This document shows, piece by piece, positions 27,301 through 41,927 of a stretch of DNA of 64,000 nucleotides; the first letter of the stretch is position 1, and every line of letters starts with the position of its first letter. Both the position numbers and the translations under genes were made by a program. The notes beneath the pieces are model-generated. The model made no database searches and was not told the origin of the DNA. It saw only the letters and a program-made list of their open reading frames with translations. Source of the DNA: Liolophura sinensis (lineage: Eukaryota; Mollusca; Polyplacophora; Chitonida; Chitonidae); contig NC_088295.1 of NCBI RefSeq assembly GCF_032854445.1, positions 93,427,805 through 93,491,804 on the forward strand, written 5' to 3'.

Positions 27301-30300
27301 TGGAAATATCACTTTTTATACATACTGTATTTCATTTATTTATTTATTTGATTCTTAGTTTGTGCAATATTCAAGTTTTCATACAATTATACTACCATTT
27401 GCATACTGTACTTTGCATGAAATGAACTTCACATACTATACCGTGTACACAATGTACACAAGAATTAATATTATGTACTGTACCGTACACGAAAATCAAC
27501 GTTTTATACTGTGACGCACGGGAGATTCATCTTCACAAACTGTACTATACAAAAAATCAGATTTCTGATAGCGTACGGTAGAGAAAATCTTACTTTGGAC
27601 GAGAAATAACTTTTAGCTTTTCTACATATTTACACCCACTACGTATCTTTTGCAGCTGGTTACTGTTACGTGGCAGGCACATGTTACACTCAGGGTCAGG
27701 CACCTCTTGGATTGGATTGCCTACAGTGTGTAACGACGAATCCAGAGGAATTAACAGTTGTATGTAAGTATTCAATGTAGTGCTTCTGGATCACGGGGTT
27801 CCTTGTATTCGGTAAGCAGGTGTGCTCGTTCATCACAGCTTTGTGGATATTCAAAAGGCACGTGTACAGGTTAATCACTGCTATGTGGATATTCAAAAGG
27901 CACGTGTGCAGGTTCATCACTGATATGTGGATGCTAACAAGACACGTGTACAGCTTCATCACTGTTACATGTATCTGGCTATTCAGTAGGCACTACCATG
28001 TGGATGGTCAGAAGACACGTGCATTTCACTTTTACGACGGAGGCCAGCATTATGGAGGAAGGAAAACGAGCAGACCCCAGGGAAACCCACGGCCATGCGC
28101 AGGTTGCTGCGAGGTGCGGTTACATATTGCCGGAGATCACTATGACGTGAGGTTACATACTGTCGCAGATCACTGTGGTGTGTGGGTACATATTGTCGCA
28201 GCTCACTTCACTTGTGGTTACATACTGTTGGAGCTCACTGTGACTGTCCAGTTCTTGGTCACCGAGAGTTTTCCGCGGACCAGCCCATTATGGAATGCGG
28301 TCATACCTGCGATGGTGATGTTTTGTGAAAATAACGTACCTGTTCTGAACTAATGTAGTGTTGGATGAATGTTTCAATTTGCCCTGGCTGATTTAGGGGG
28401 TATTTTCTGGCTTTGGTGGGATCATATATGTGTAAATGTCCATTCGCTAGCTCTGTGTTTACCAAACCATTATAATCGCTTGTAACGACCAAAAGTACCG
28501 AAGCGTGATCAAACCTAACCCATTGTTTACCCATTTTGTTTCATTACAGCTGGCTGTTATATAGACAGTCAGTGCTATGCAGAGGGTGCCCAAGGCCCTC
28601 TGCCATGCCTTCGATGCGATTCGTCACAGAGCCGTACAGAGTGGACAGTCACAAGTACGTTTTTCTTTTCGAATAATATGCACGTTTCACCAAGGTTTGA
28701 ATTGTAGCGTGTCGCCTTCATATATCCTTCAGAGGTTAGAAATATCAAATGCATGCAGTAGACTAAGGATATTCTGGTGTGGCATTTGTCAGAAAATGCG
28801 CATATCTGTATTTCACTGTAACATTGTCTCTTTTCTGGTGTGGCATTTGTCAGAAAATGCGCATATCTGTATTTCACTGTAACATTGTCTCTTTTTTACA
28901 CAACGCAACAAACAACCCATTAAAATAAATCCTCAGGACACATAGCGATACAGACCATATAATTTATTTATTTATTTGATTGGTGCTTTACCCCGTACTC
29001 CAGACCATGTGAAGGTTGTACACTAATTAAATCTATCTAATTATATGACATCATCCTGTAAGACATTGGATTGGACGATAACACGCAGAACTTTCAAACA
29101 TAATGACGCAGGCATACATGGTGAGGCAGCCATGTGCATGGTGAGACAGCCATGTGCATGGTGAGACAGCCCTATGCAAGGTGAGACAGCCCTGTACATG
29201 GTGAGACAGCCATGTACATGATGAGACAACCCAGAACATTGTGAGCCAGCCCTGTGTATAGTGAGACAGCCCTGTGTATAGTGAGACAGCCCTGTGCGTG
29301 GTGAGACAGCCTTACAGGTCTACATTCTGAGACAGCCGTGTATGAGTTGATACAGCCATGTATATGGTGAAAAAGCCCTTTGCATGGTGAGACAGCTCTG
29401 TGCATGGTGAGACAGCCCTGTAAATGGTGACACAACCCTGTACATGACACGATAGGAGCACTCCTGTATGTGGTGACACAACCCTGTACATGACACGATA
29501 GGAGCACTCCTGTATGTGGTGACACAACCCTGTACATGACACGATAGGAGCACTCCTGTATGTGGTGACACAACCCTGTACATGACACGATAGGAGCACT
29601 CCTGTATGTGGTGACACAACCCTGTACATGACACGATAGGAGCACTCCTGTATGTGGTGACACAACCCTGTACATGACACGATAGGAGCACTCCTGTATG
29701 TGGTGACACAACCCTGTACATGACACGATAGGAGCACTCCTGTAAATGGTGACACAACCCTGTACATGACACGATAGGAGCACTCCTGTATGTGGTGACA
29801 CAACCCTGTACATGACACGATAGGAGCACTCCTGTATGTGGTGACACAACCCTGTACATGACACGACAGGAGCACTCCTGTATGTGGTGACACAACCCTG
29901 TACATGACACGATAGGAACACTCCTGTATGTGGTGACACAACCCTGTACATGACACGATAGGAGCACTCCTGTATGTGGTGACACAACCCTGTACATGAC
30001 ACGATAAGAGCACTCCTGTATGTGGCGACACAACCCTGTACATGACACGACAGGAGCACTCCTGTATGTGGTGACACAACCCTGTACATGACACGATAGG
30101 AGCACTCCTGTATGTGGTGACACAACCCTGTACATGACACGATAGGAGCACTCCTGTATGTGGTGACACAACCCTGTACATGACACGATAGGAGCACTCC
30201 TGTATGTGGTGACACAACCCTGTACATGACACGATAGGAGCACTCCTGTAAATGGTGACACAACCCTGTACATGACACGATAGGAGCACTCCTGTATGTG

Positions 30301-33300
30301 GTGACACAACCCTGTACATGACACGATAAGAGCACCCCTGTATGTGGTGACACAACCCTGTACATGACACGACAGGAGCACTCCTGTATGTGGTGACACA
30401 ACCCTGTACATGACACGATAGGAGCACTCCTGTATGTGGTGACACAACCCTGTACATGACACGATAGGAGCACTCCTGTATGTGGTGACACAACCCTGTA
30501 CATGACACGATAGGAGCACCCCTGTATGTGGTGAGACAACCCTGTACATGACACGATAGGAGCACTCCTGTATGTGGTGACACAACCCTGTACATGACAC
30601 GATAGGAGCACTCCTGTATGTGGTGACACAACCCTGTACATGACACGATAGGAACACTCCTGTATGTGGTGACACAACCCTGTACATGACACGATAGGAG
30701 CACTCCTGTATGTGGTGACACAACCCTGTACATGACACGACAGGAGCACTCCTGTATGTGGTGACACAACCCTGTACATGACACGATAGGAACACTCCTG
30801 TATGTGGTGACACAACCCTGTACATGACACGATAGGAGCACTCCTGTATGTGGTGACACAACCCTGTACATGACACGACAGGAGCACTCCTGTATGTGGT
30901 GACACAACCCTGTACATGACACGATAAGATCACCCTTGTATGTGGTGACACAACCCTGTACATGACACGACAGGAGCACTCCTGTATGTGGTGACACAAC
31001 CCTGTACATGACACGATAGGAGCACTCCTGTATGTGGTGACACAACCCTGTGCATGACACGATAGGAGCACTCCTGTATGTGGTGACACAACCCTGTACA
31101 TGACACGATAGGAGCACTCCTGTATGTGGTGACACAACCCTGTACATGACACGATAGGAACACTCCTGTATGTGGTGACACAACCCTGTACATGACACGA
31201 CAGGAGCACTCCTGTATGTGGTGACACAACCCTGTACATGACACGATAAGATCACCCTTGTATGTGGTGACACAACCCTGTACATGACACGACAGGAGCA
31301 CTCCTGTAAATGGTGACACAACCCTGTACATGACACGATAGGAGCACTCCTGTATGTGGTGACACAACCCTGTGCATGACACGATAGGAGCACTCCTGTA
31401 TGTGGTGACACAACCCTGTACATGACACGATAGGAGCACTCCTGTATGTGGTGACACAACCCTGTACATGACACGATAGGAACACTCCTGTATGTGGTGA
31501 CACAACCCTGTACATGACACGATAGGAACACTCCTGTATGTGGTGACACAACCCTGTACATGACACGACAGGAGCACTCCTGTATGTGGTGACACAACCC
31601 TGTACATGACACGATAGGAGCAGTACCCTATGACATTTACGTTGGTATGCAGAAGTATGCCTTTGCAGAGACTCACTTATATTAATCATATTACCAATAA
31701 AGACTGTCACACATTTTAAGTATTTGTGAATTATAGCTTTCTGGCTTTCACATTTACTTGTGATAGCCAGAAAGTTATTTGAACATTTTAACCATATTTC
31801 ATCTTCCTTTTATCTATAGGTGGCTGTTACGTCGATGGTGAATGTCATCCGGAGGGACCAGTTCCTGGTGTTCCGACGTGTATGCAGTGCAACTCGGTCA
31901 TGAGCAAGACTGAGTTCACGATCCAAGGTATCGTATTATGATGTAAATAGTCATTTTCTGTTAGAGGGATACATCGCCGACGGCGAAGAAAGGTTGTTGT
32001 GATTTTAGACGACATTAACATAAAGTTGAGACTTGTTCAGATGTCATGTTTGAGTGTACAATCTTTTGTTTTTAACCAGTTACCTCCCCTTGTCTATGCG
32101 ACGTGAGATGTTCAGCGAGTTTGAAATGTCAGAAACTGTATTTTGTTGTGATTATGCGGCCTACTATGTACTTTATACAGCTTTATCACTATAAAGGAAG
32201 GTCGTATTTGGTTAACTAGAGTTATAATTCGTTTTCAACCTATCGTATGGTTTACATGTGTGATCCACTATAGCCAACGTTGCATTGCGGAAATCTTTGC
32301 GATATCTCATGTTATCTCGTCGAGCAGACGACAGTTAAGACCAGTAATGAATTTCCCCTTATAATTCTGCTAATTGGTAGTTATCGGAAAACATAGGCCC
32401 AGGAGGTATAGTGAGGAGTCAGAGGCAGCTCATTTTTATATTTAGTTGAACCAAATCAAAAATTCTGAATTTCTTTCGGCGATATGTCCCTTTCATGATA
32501 TGTTGTCATTATTAACTCTCTCATCCTTGTATGATCTAAATACTAAACTTAACTTGCAAGACTTTGGAGGGGTTGGTATCATGTTACTCCTGTATTAATG
32601 CCATGTTTACCCTTTTTCGTGTCTTTTTGTGTTTGCATGCTGCGCAACTAGCCCTGTTCTTGTAATTCTTCGGTATCTTGCCATACATAATAATACCTTG
32701 TAGGAGAGGAATAACAGTGATTCTAGAAAACCCATTTATAAACGCATAATCCCCTGGCGGAACAAATCAGTGCATAAATGTACGTGGGTGCATCACTGGA
32801 TGTTTACATTCAATACCTGGATACGCATGTAACTTATACCTAATAAACGTCGGAAAACTTGAGATTAAACCCGGGTCGAATCATACCAAAGACTTCGGTA
32901 CTTGCAGTAGCCTCAACTGGTGCTCAGTTGTCAGTCTAATGGGTGGATCGGGCGGTGGGCGCCTGTAGACCACCTAATACAGCGTAAGTGATGAACCGCG
33001 CAATATGAGGTGTATTACAAGGTAGTCTTGTTAATTCACTTTTCAGTCTCCTGTTGTTTACCTAAAATTCACATCATTCATCGCACATGTTCTGTTACTG
33101 ACTACCGTGGTTTATTGTGCTGTTACAGTCGATCAGTGTTACATTGATGGCCGGTGTTATGCTTTTGATGAAGCGTCACTGGATAATGCATGTAGCAAAT
33201 GCTACCCTGCTGTAAGCAGAACAAGCTTCACAACAACAGGTAAGCAGATCGACTGGTACCACTTCTCCCAGTGAATTTTCTTAAAAATGATGGTGCTTAC

Positions 33301-36300
33301 ACGTGAACACGAGTCTACCTGATAACGCCCTGTTTGCCCTTACATAGTTATCACGCCCATTTTCTTGTCAAACCTTGGTGGTGCATTTTGCTCAGTATTT
33401 ATCACAATTTACAACTTGACTTTATATGTGAATGTTTAACGGGGACATGTATTGCCTGGGCCTCCTTTGCGGAGACACCTGTCACCTCATATCGTCTCAT
33501 TAATCAAATCCTAACGTTATTTTGTAGTTACGGTGTACATGTATGTATTCACATTGTACATGCATGTATTCACCGTGTACATGTTTGTATTTACGGTGTA
33601 CATGTATGTATTCACAGTGTACATGTATGTATTCACCGTGTACATGAATGTATTTACAGTGTACATGTATGTATTCACTGTGTACATGTATGTATTTATA
33701 GTGTACATGTATGTAATTACAGTGAACACGTATGTATTCACGGTGAACATGTATGTATTTACGGTGTACATGTATATATTTCTATATTCCATTGCTGTTT
33801 CGATTTAAATACAACATAATGTTGACGTAAGTTAGGAAAACAATTCAGATTCTCTCTATCCTCATCATTTACACCTGCTTTTTGAGACATCTTGACACTG
33901 GGGTAGCCCTTCATCATCAGTATTGATCCAGTATACACTGATATGCACTGGCATGACTGGAGGTAAACGCCGCAGGCCTACTCATGACTGTTTCACTTTT
34001 ATGCATGGGTATCGCAAACCCACCATCCTTGGCATAGTGCCAAACAAACGCCCTGAATAAAAGGCTCAGCTCACCCATAGCCGTCTTGATTTATGCCTTC
34101 AGCCTGTTTAAAAACATGAGCAATGGTTCACGGGTCGTAGGGGTGGCCCTTTCATGGCAGAGAAAACACTTATGTGACGTATATGTTAAACAGAAAACCA
34201 TTTAACACTGTCCATACAGTTGCTCATTTTTCAAAAATTGAATAATTCAAAATAAATTTATAAATGTGTTCCCCGAATGGACATTGAATCAACGTGTTTC
34301 AAGCAGAAAATATTCTTGTCACTTCAATAGTAATATTAATATAATATTCAATATAATCAATTCAATAATCATTATATTATACTGATACCCTCTAATCACT
34401 TCGGACCACCGTAAAATTTGATGTTTTAAAACCACTTCACTCAGTTGGAAAAGTTCTAAAAAAAATTTTAATATAAAATTGCACTATTTTTATGGACAGT
34501 GTTACATGGTGTTTCGTCTAATATACTAAACCGTATTAAACTACTTGATTAATCATCGTGATTATTCTGTTGTGCCGTGAAGGAGGCTGTTCTATTGGTA
34601 ACCAGTGCGTTCCTGAAGGTGTGGCAGAATCCCCATTAAACTTCTGTCGAGTCTGTGACTCCAGCCTCAACCCAACAGGATACAGCATATCCGATAATGG
34701 TAAGAATACAAACTACCGCACTACTCGTGGACATTAGAATAGAAGAACAGGAAGTCTTTCATTTGTATGAGGCGAAATACATAGAACTGGTACTGCATGT
34801 TTCTTACGAAGAAACGTGTATAACCTCGGTGAGACGTAAAGCAGAGCTGATAGCGATTTGTATGGGGTAGAACACTCAACGGCTGATGAGAAGTAAGAAA
34901 TGTCACTTGCACCTTTGTTCAGATAGCACCAGTTGCCCTACGGCGACAAGAACACAGCGGGTAGCGAAGTGTACCAATCTATAATCTCACATCTGCTATT
35001 TATGCATTAGAGTAAGCATTTAGAAACAAGCAATGCGTGAAATATTTTCCTGAAGTCACAGAGGGTTAAATGTAAAAGCTTGTCCAGAAACCACGAATGG
35101 TGTGTAAAAAGATTTTCCAGAAGTCACTAAGACTGTGCAAAAGCTTGTCCAGAACCCACAAAGGGTGTGTAAAAGCTTTTCCACAAGCCAAAAAGGGTGT
35201 GTGAAAGCTTGTCCAGAAGCCACAGAGGTTGTGTGAAAGCTTGTCCAGAAGCCACAAAGGGTGTGTGAAAGCTTGTCCAGAAGCCACAAAGGGTGTGTCC
35301 CGTATCGGAGAACAAAATGCTGAGGTATAGATGTAATAATGCAGTGAGGAGTTATAATCTACCGTACACGTATCAGAGAACACAATGCTGAGGTATAGAT
35401 ACAATATTGCAATGAGGAGTTATAATCTACCGTACACGTATCGGAGAACAAAATTCTGACGTATAGATATAATAATGCAGTGAGAAGTTATAATCTACTG
35501 TACACGTATCGGAGAACACAATGATGACGTATAGATATAATAATGCAGTGAGGAGTTATAATCTACCGTACATGTATCGGAGAACAAAATGCTGACGTAT
35601 AGATATAATAATGCAGTGAGAAGTTATAATCTACTGTACACATATCGGAGAACACAATGATGACGTATAGATATAATAATGCAGTGAGAAGTTATATTCT
35701 ACTGTACACGTATCGGAGAACACAATGCTGACGTATAGATATAATAATGCAGTGAGGAGTTATAATCTACTGTACACGTATCGGAGAACAAAATGCTGAC
35801 GTATAGATATAATAATGCAGTGAGGAGTTATAATCTACTGTACACATATCGGAGAACACAATGCTGACGTATAGATACAATATTGCAGTGAGGAGTTATA
35901 ATCTACCGTACACGTATCGGAGAACAAAATTCTGACGTATAGATATAATAATGCAGTGAGGAGTTATATTCTACTGTACACGTATCGGAGAACAAAATGC
36001 TGACGTATTGGTAAAATGATGCAGAGTGTTATTTTTTGGGTCCACATGTATCAGAGAACATAAAATATAAAGGTAAACGAAAGCGGTTAATCTTAAATGT
36101 TATTATTGGATGTATATACATCACAGAATATAAGGTAACGGTATACAAAGACACCGAACTGTGACGTGCTATAACCGGGTTTGTACGTGCATGTATCACT
36201 AAAACAAATTGTGGAGTTTGTTATGCCAACAATATGTGCCTATCATGCCTTTTGTAAGTAAGTTTTATAGAGCTGAAGAACGCATTCTGCATGTAATAAC

Positions 36301-39300
36301 ACCTTTTATTTCCATGTTTATACCAGGATGTTTCATTGGAAATCGGTGTTACGTATCTGGCCAGCGCGCCAGCGTCGCCGACTCTTGTCGTACATGTGCC
36401 CCGGCTATATCGAAGTTTGATTTCACAATTACTGGTAAGTAACAAATTCGCATCTTTCTCGGTTACATATATCCCTACGTTTATTTTACATTCACAAATA
36501 GTACTTGGTTGTAAATTCTTTTGCCCTATGTAGCTGGCATGATCAGTTGGACCCTGGGATTCAGAAACTAATACATGTCTTTAAGTTGGACTTAGATTTG
36601 TTTTAGCCTACACTGTATTGTATTGTAAGTTCATCTAAATGTCATATACGTAAACAACATTGCAAACCGACCGTATACAGTGTAACAAATGTGGTAGTAT
36701 GTAATCTATGATACATGGATATACAGTGACAATTGTGGTAGTATGTAATCTATGATATACGGGTATACAGTGTGACATTTGTGGTAGCATGTAATCTATG
36801 GTACACGAGTATACAGTATGACAAATGTGGTTGATTGCAATCTGTGATACAGACCTAGAAAAATATATAGTTTAATAAAAAATACATAGTTTTGGAACTG
36901 TGCACTTACCACTGCCATAAAACGCATAATGTTGCAGGAGGGTGCATTATCAACAATCAGTGTTTCCCGACGAATGCCCAGAGTTCCGATAATCCGTGTA
37001 ACCGGTGCATACCATCATCCAGCCTCTCTGCTTTTACACCAATGTGTGAGTGAAATTACCTTTAATATTGGCTGTCCAGGCACAAACTTGTCAAAGAGTC
37101 TCACAATCTCCGTTTTCCTTAAAAAAAGTGCATCATCTATTTTTCCTGGGCAATTCAAGCTAAGAAAATTTAGACATGACTTCACGTTTTAATGTCAGGT
37201 AGCCAAAAAAACAAAAAATACAGAACTAGAAGAAATCACCATTTGCCATTTTGGTAGTTGTACACACTTGTCCACACGTACACACTTATCATACCACAAC
37301 AGCAAACAGCACACAACTGCTATCCAACTAAATCACTGCGCCAAACAGCACACACCGCGACCAACACATGCAATAACTCCGCCAAACAGCAAACACCACG
37401 GCTAGCCCACAAAATCAAACGCCAAACTGCATACGCTGCAGGTATCATAGAGAATCACTCCACTCAAACTGCACAGGCAACGGCTATCTCAAAGAATCAA
37501 TCTGCAAGTCTGTATATTGCATACACTACAGGTATCCCAAAAATCCCACCGCCGAACTACGTCACACCTAACCTAACACACCACGGCTATATCACTCGGT
37601 CAAATTACACACACCATGGCTATCCCACAGAATCACTTTGCCATACCGCATACACTATTGGTATCCCAAAGAGTCACTTCACCGAACTACGTCACATCTA
37701 CCCCGACACACTACGGCTATCTCAAAGAGTCACTCCACCATATTGCATTCATTACAGCTATCCCAAAAAATCAATTCACCGAACTACATCAGACCTACCC
37801 CAACACACCACGGCTATCTCAAAGAGTCACTCAGCCAAATTACACACACCACGTCTATCCCAAAGAATCACTTCACCGAACTACGTCACATCTACCCCAA
37901 CACACCACGGCTATCTCAAAGAGTCACCCCACCATATTGCATACACTACAGGTATCTCAAAGAATCACTTCACCGAACTACGTCAAACCTACCCCAACAC
38001 ACTAGGGTTATCTCAAAGAGTCACTCGGTCAAATTACACACACCACGGCTATCCCAAAGAATCACTCCGCCATACCGCATCCACGACAGGTATCCCAAAG
38101 AATCACTTCACCGAACTACGTCACATCTACCCCAACACACCACGGCTATCCCAAAGATTCACTCCGCCATACCGCATCCACGACAGGTATCCCAAAGAAT
38201 CACTTCACCGAACTACATCAGACCTAGGCCGACACACCACGGCTATCTCAAAGAGTCACTCAGCCAAATTACACACACCACGGCTATCCCAAGGAATCAC
38301 TCCGCCATACGGCATCCACGACAGGTATCCCAAAAAATCACTTCACCGAACTACGTCAAACCTACCCCAACACACTAGGGTTATCTCAAAGAGTCACTCG
38401 GTCAAATTACACACACCACGGCTATCTCAAAGAGTCACTCGGTCAAATTACACACACCACGGCTATCCCATAGAATCACTCCGCCATACCGCATCCACTA
38501 CAGCTATCCCAAAGAATCACTTCACCGAACTACATCACATCTACCCCAACACACCACGGCTATCCCAAAGAGTCACTCGGCCAAATTACACACACCACGG
38601 CTATCCCATAGAATCACTCCGCCATACCGCATCCACTACAGCTATCCCAAAGAATCACTTCACCGAACTACATCACATCTACCCCAACACACCACGGCTA
38701 TCCCAAAGAGTCACTCAGCCAAATTACACACACCACGGCTATCCCAAAGAATGACTCCGCCATACCGCATCCACGACAGGTATCCCAAAGAATCACCCCA
38801 CCGAACTACATCAGACCTACCCCAACACACCACGGCTATCTCAAAGAGTCACTCAGCCAAATTACACACACCACGGCTATCCCAAAGAGTCACTCGGTCA
38901 AATTACACACACCACGGCTATCTCAAAGAGTCACTCGGTCAAATTACACACACCACGGCTATCCCAAAGAATCACTCCGCCATACCGCATCCACGACAGG
39001 TATCCCAAAGAATCACCCCACCGAACTACGTCAAACCTACCCCAACACACTACGGCTATCTCAAAGAGTCACTCGGCCAAATTACACACACCACGGCTAT
39101 CCCATAGAATCACTCCGCCATACCGCATCCACGACAGGTATCCCAAAGAATCACTTCACCGAACTACATCACATCTACCCCAACACACCACGGCTATCCC
39201 AAAGAGTCACTCAGCCAAATTACACACACCACGGCTATCCCAAAGAGTCACTCAGCCAAATTACACACACCACGGCTATCCCAAAGAATCACTCCGCCAT

Positions 39301-41855
39301 ACCGCATCTACGACAGGTATCCCAAAGAATCACTCCTCCGAACTACACCAGACCTACTCCAACACACCACGGCTATCCCTAAGATTCACTCCGCCATACC
39401 GCATACACTACAGGTATCCCAAAGAATCACTTCACCGAACTACATCAGACCTACGCCGACACACCACGGCTATCTCAAAGAGTCACTCGGCCAAATTACA
39501 CACACCACGGCTATCCCAAAGAATCACTCCGCCAGACCGCATACACTACAGGTATCCCAAAGAATCACTTCACCGAACTACATCACATCTACCCCAGCAC
39601 ACCACGGCTATCCCAAAGATTCACTCCGCCATACCGCATACACTTCAGGTATCCCAAAGAATCACTTCACCGAACTACATCAGACCTACGCCGACACACC
39701 ACGGCTATCTCAAAGAGTCACTCGGCCAAATTACACTAACCACGGCTATCCCAAAGAATCACTACGCCATACCGCATCCACGACAGGTATCCCAAAGAAT
39801 CACTCCTCCGAACTACATCAGACCTACCCCAACACACCACGGCTATCTCAAAGAGTCACTCGGCCAAATTACACACGCCACGGCTATCCCAAAGAATCAC
39901 TTCACCGAACTACGTCACATCTACCCCAACACACCACGGCTATCTCAAAGAGTCACTCGGCCAAATTACACACACCACGTCTATCCCAAAGAATCACTAC
40001 GCCATACCGCATCCACGACAGGTATGCCAAAGAATCACTTCACCTCACTACATCAGACTTACCCCAACACACCACGGCAATCCCAAAGATTCACTCCGCC
40101 ATACCGCATACACTACAGGTATCCCAAAGAATCACTTCACCGAACTACATCACATCTACCCCAACACACTACGGCTATCTCAAAGAGTCACTCGGCCAAA
40201 TTACACACACCACGGCTATTCCAAAGAATCACTCCGCCATACCGCATACACTTCAGGTATCCCAAAGAATCACTTCACCGAACTACGTTACATCTACCCT
40301 AACACACCACGGCTATCCCAAAGAGTCACTCGGTCAAACTACACACACCACGGCTATCCCAAAGAGTCACTACGCCATACCGCATCCACGACAGGTATCC
40401 TAAAGAATGACTTCACCGAACTACATCAGACCTACCCCAACACACCACGGCTATCCCAAAGAATTACTCCGCCATACCGCATCCACGACAGGTATCCCAA
40501 AGGATCAATCCATCGAGTAACGTCACACCTACCCCAACACACCATGGCTATGTCAACGAGTCACTCGGCCAAACTACACACACCACGGCTATCCCAAAAA
40601 GAACTCCACCGAACTACATTACAAGCTAGATTGATCTTTTTTACAAGTGACTTGTTCAATGGTTTTGTTAAGTTACTTTACTGGAGTAATTTGTTTAACA
40701 CCAAAGCTTATATCAGCAGACATACTGCTGCGGGAGTACTGCACTTGCAATATGATTTCTCCCAATCTTAACACTTGTATTCACAGTGCACAAAATGCCT
40801 ACTGTTTGTAGCTCTTTTCCGGTTTTATTAATCCGTGACGTATCAGCAAGATAGGAAAGTTCTTGATATATATCCAGAAAACTAACACCATGAATGATGG
40901 TTGTGTTTCAGCTGGTTGTGCTGTTGGTAATACATGTGTGGACAATGGTCAAACGAATCCGGTGAACCTTTGTGAAAGATGTGACACGAGCAGAACCACC
41001 AATGGCTACAGCCAGACGTTTTACCAAACCATCTTCTCCAGTATGTTATTTTTCCAATTTACTATAGCACGACACATATATAAACATAAACAGTTATAAT
41101 CCTGCAGCTTAGTTTCAGAAGTTGCTTAAGTCTGAAAGACTAAATAATTGGTAAGTTCACTGGTTTATTGATTGGTTAATTACTTGGTATGCAACCCTAG
41201 TAGAGATATCGTTTTACTTATATGACGGCAACGTCAATGAAACTGGTGCAAAAAGAGCACACTTTGCCTTTTAACAGCTCCTGTTATAAAGTCGCTACTA
41301 TCCTCCTGGTCCCTTTCAAAGCTCTCCTTTTTAAGGCCATCGCCTTCCCCCTGGTGCCTTACAGAACTCGAGTTCTGAGGCAAGTGTCCTTCCTGTGGTG
41401 CCTTACAAAGCTTTGGTTTTGAGGCTGCTGCCCATTGCTAGGTGTCCCTGGTGCCTTAGAAAGTACTCGTTTTAAGGCGGCTGTCGTAACTGTTGACGTT
41501 ACAAAGCTCTTGTTTTAAGACCACCGCCTTATCCATCCTTCCTTACAAAACCCTCGTTTTAAAAATGGCTGCCATTTACAAAGTGTTTACACGGCCCCCG
41601 CTTGCAGACCGCTACCCTTCGCAAGTCTATTACGATCCCTTTTTTAAGGTCATTGCCCTTCCCCTGGTGCCTGGTGCTCTCGTTTTAAGACCACTGGAAA
41701 TATTGTGAAAGATACAAAGATTTCAGTTTTTATAGCCTTCGTATTACTGAAAATAAACGGAAAGCTGTAAATAAATTAGACCTTACCATTTAGACGAAAA
41801 ACATCCGAACGGACTTTTAGTATTCATGAAAACTTAAAACATTAAATTTCTTCGA

Positions 41856-41927
<72 letters not shown>

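Noticed and set aside
29172-31676. Minus-strand ORFs of 581, 766, 639 and 248 codons as repetitive protein genes
   Set aside because: They are produced by the 46-bp array, open in all three frames; the period is not a multiple of three and no start, splice or composition signal supports coding.
37258-39107. 498-codon plus-strand ORF as a repetitive protein gene
   Set aside because: It lies wholly in the composite array within intron 27; overlapping frames are equally open.
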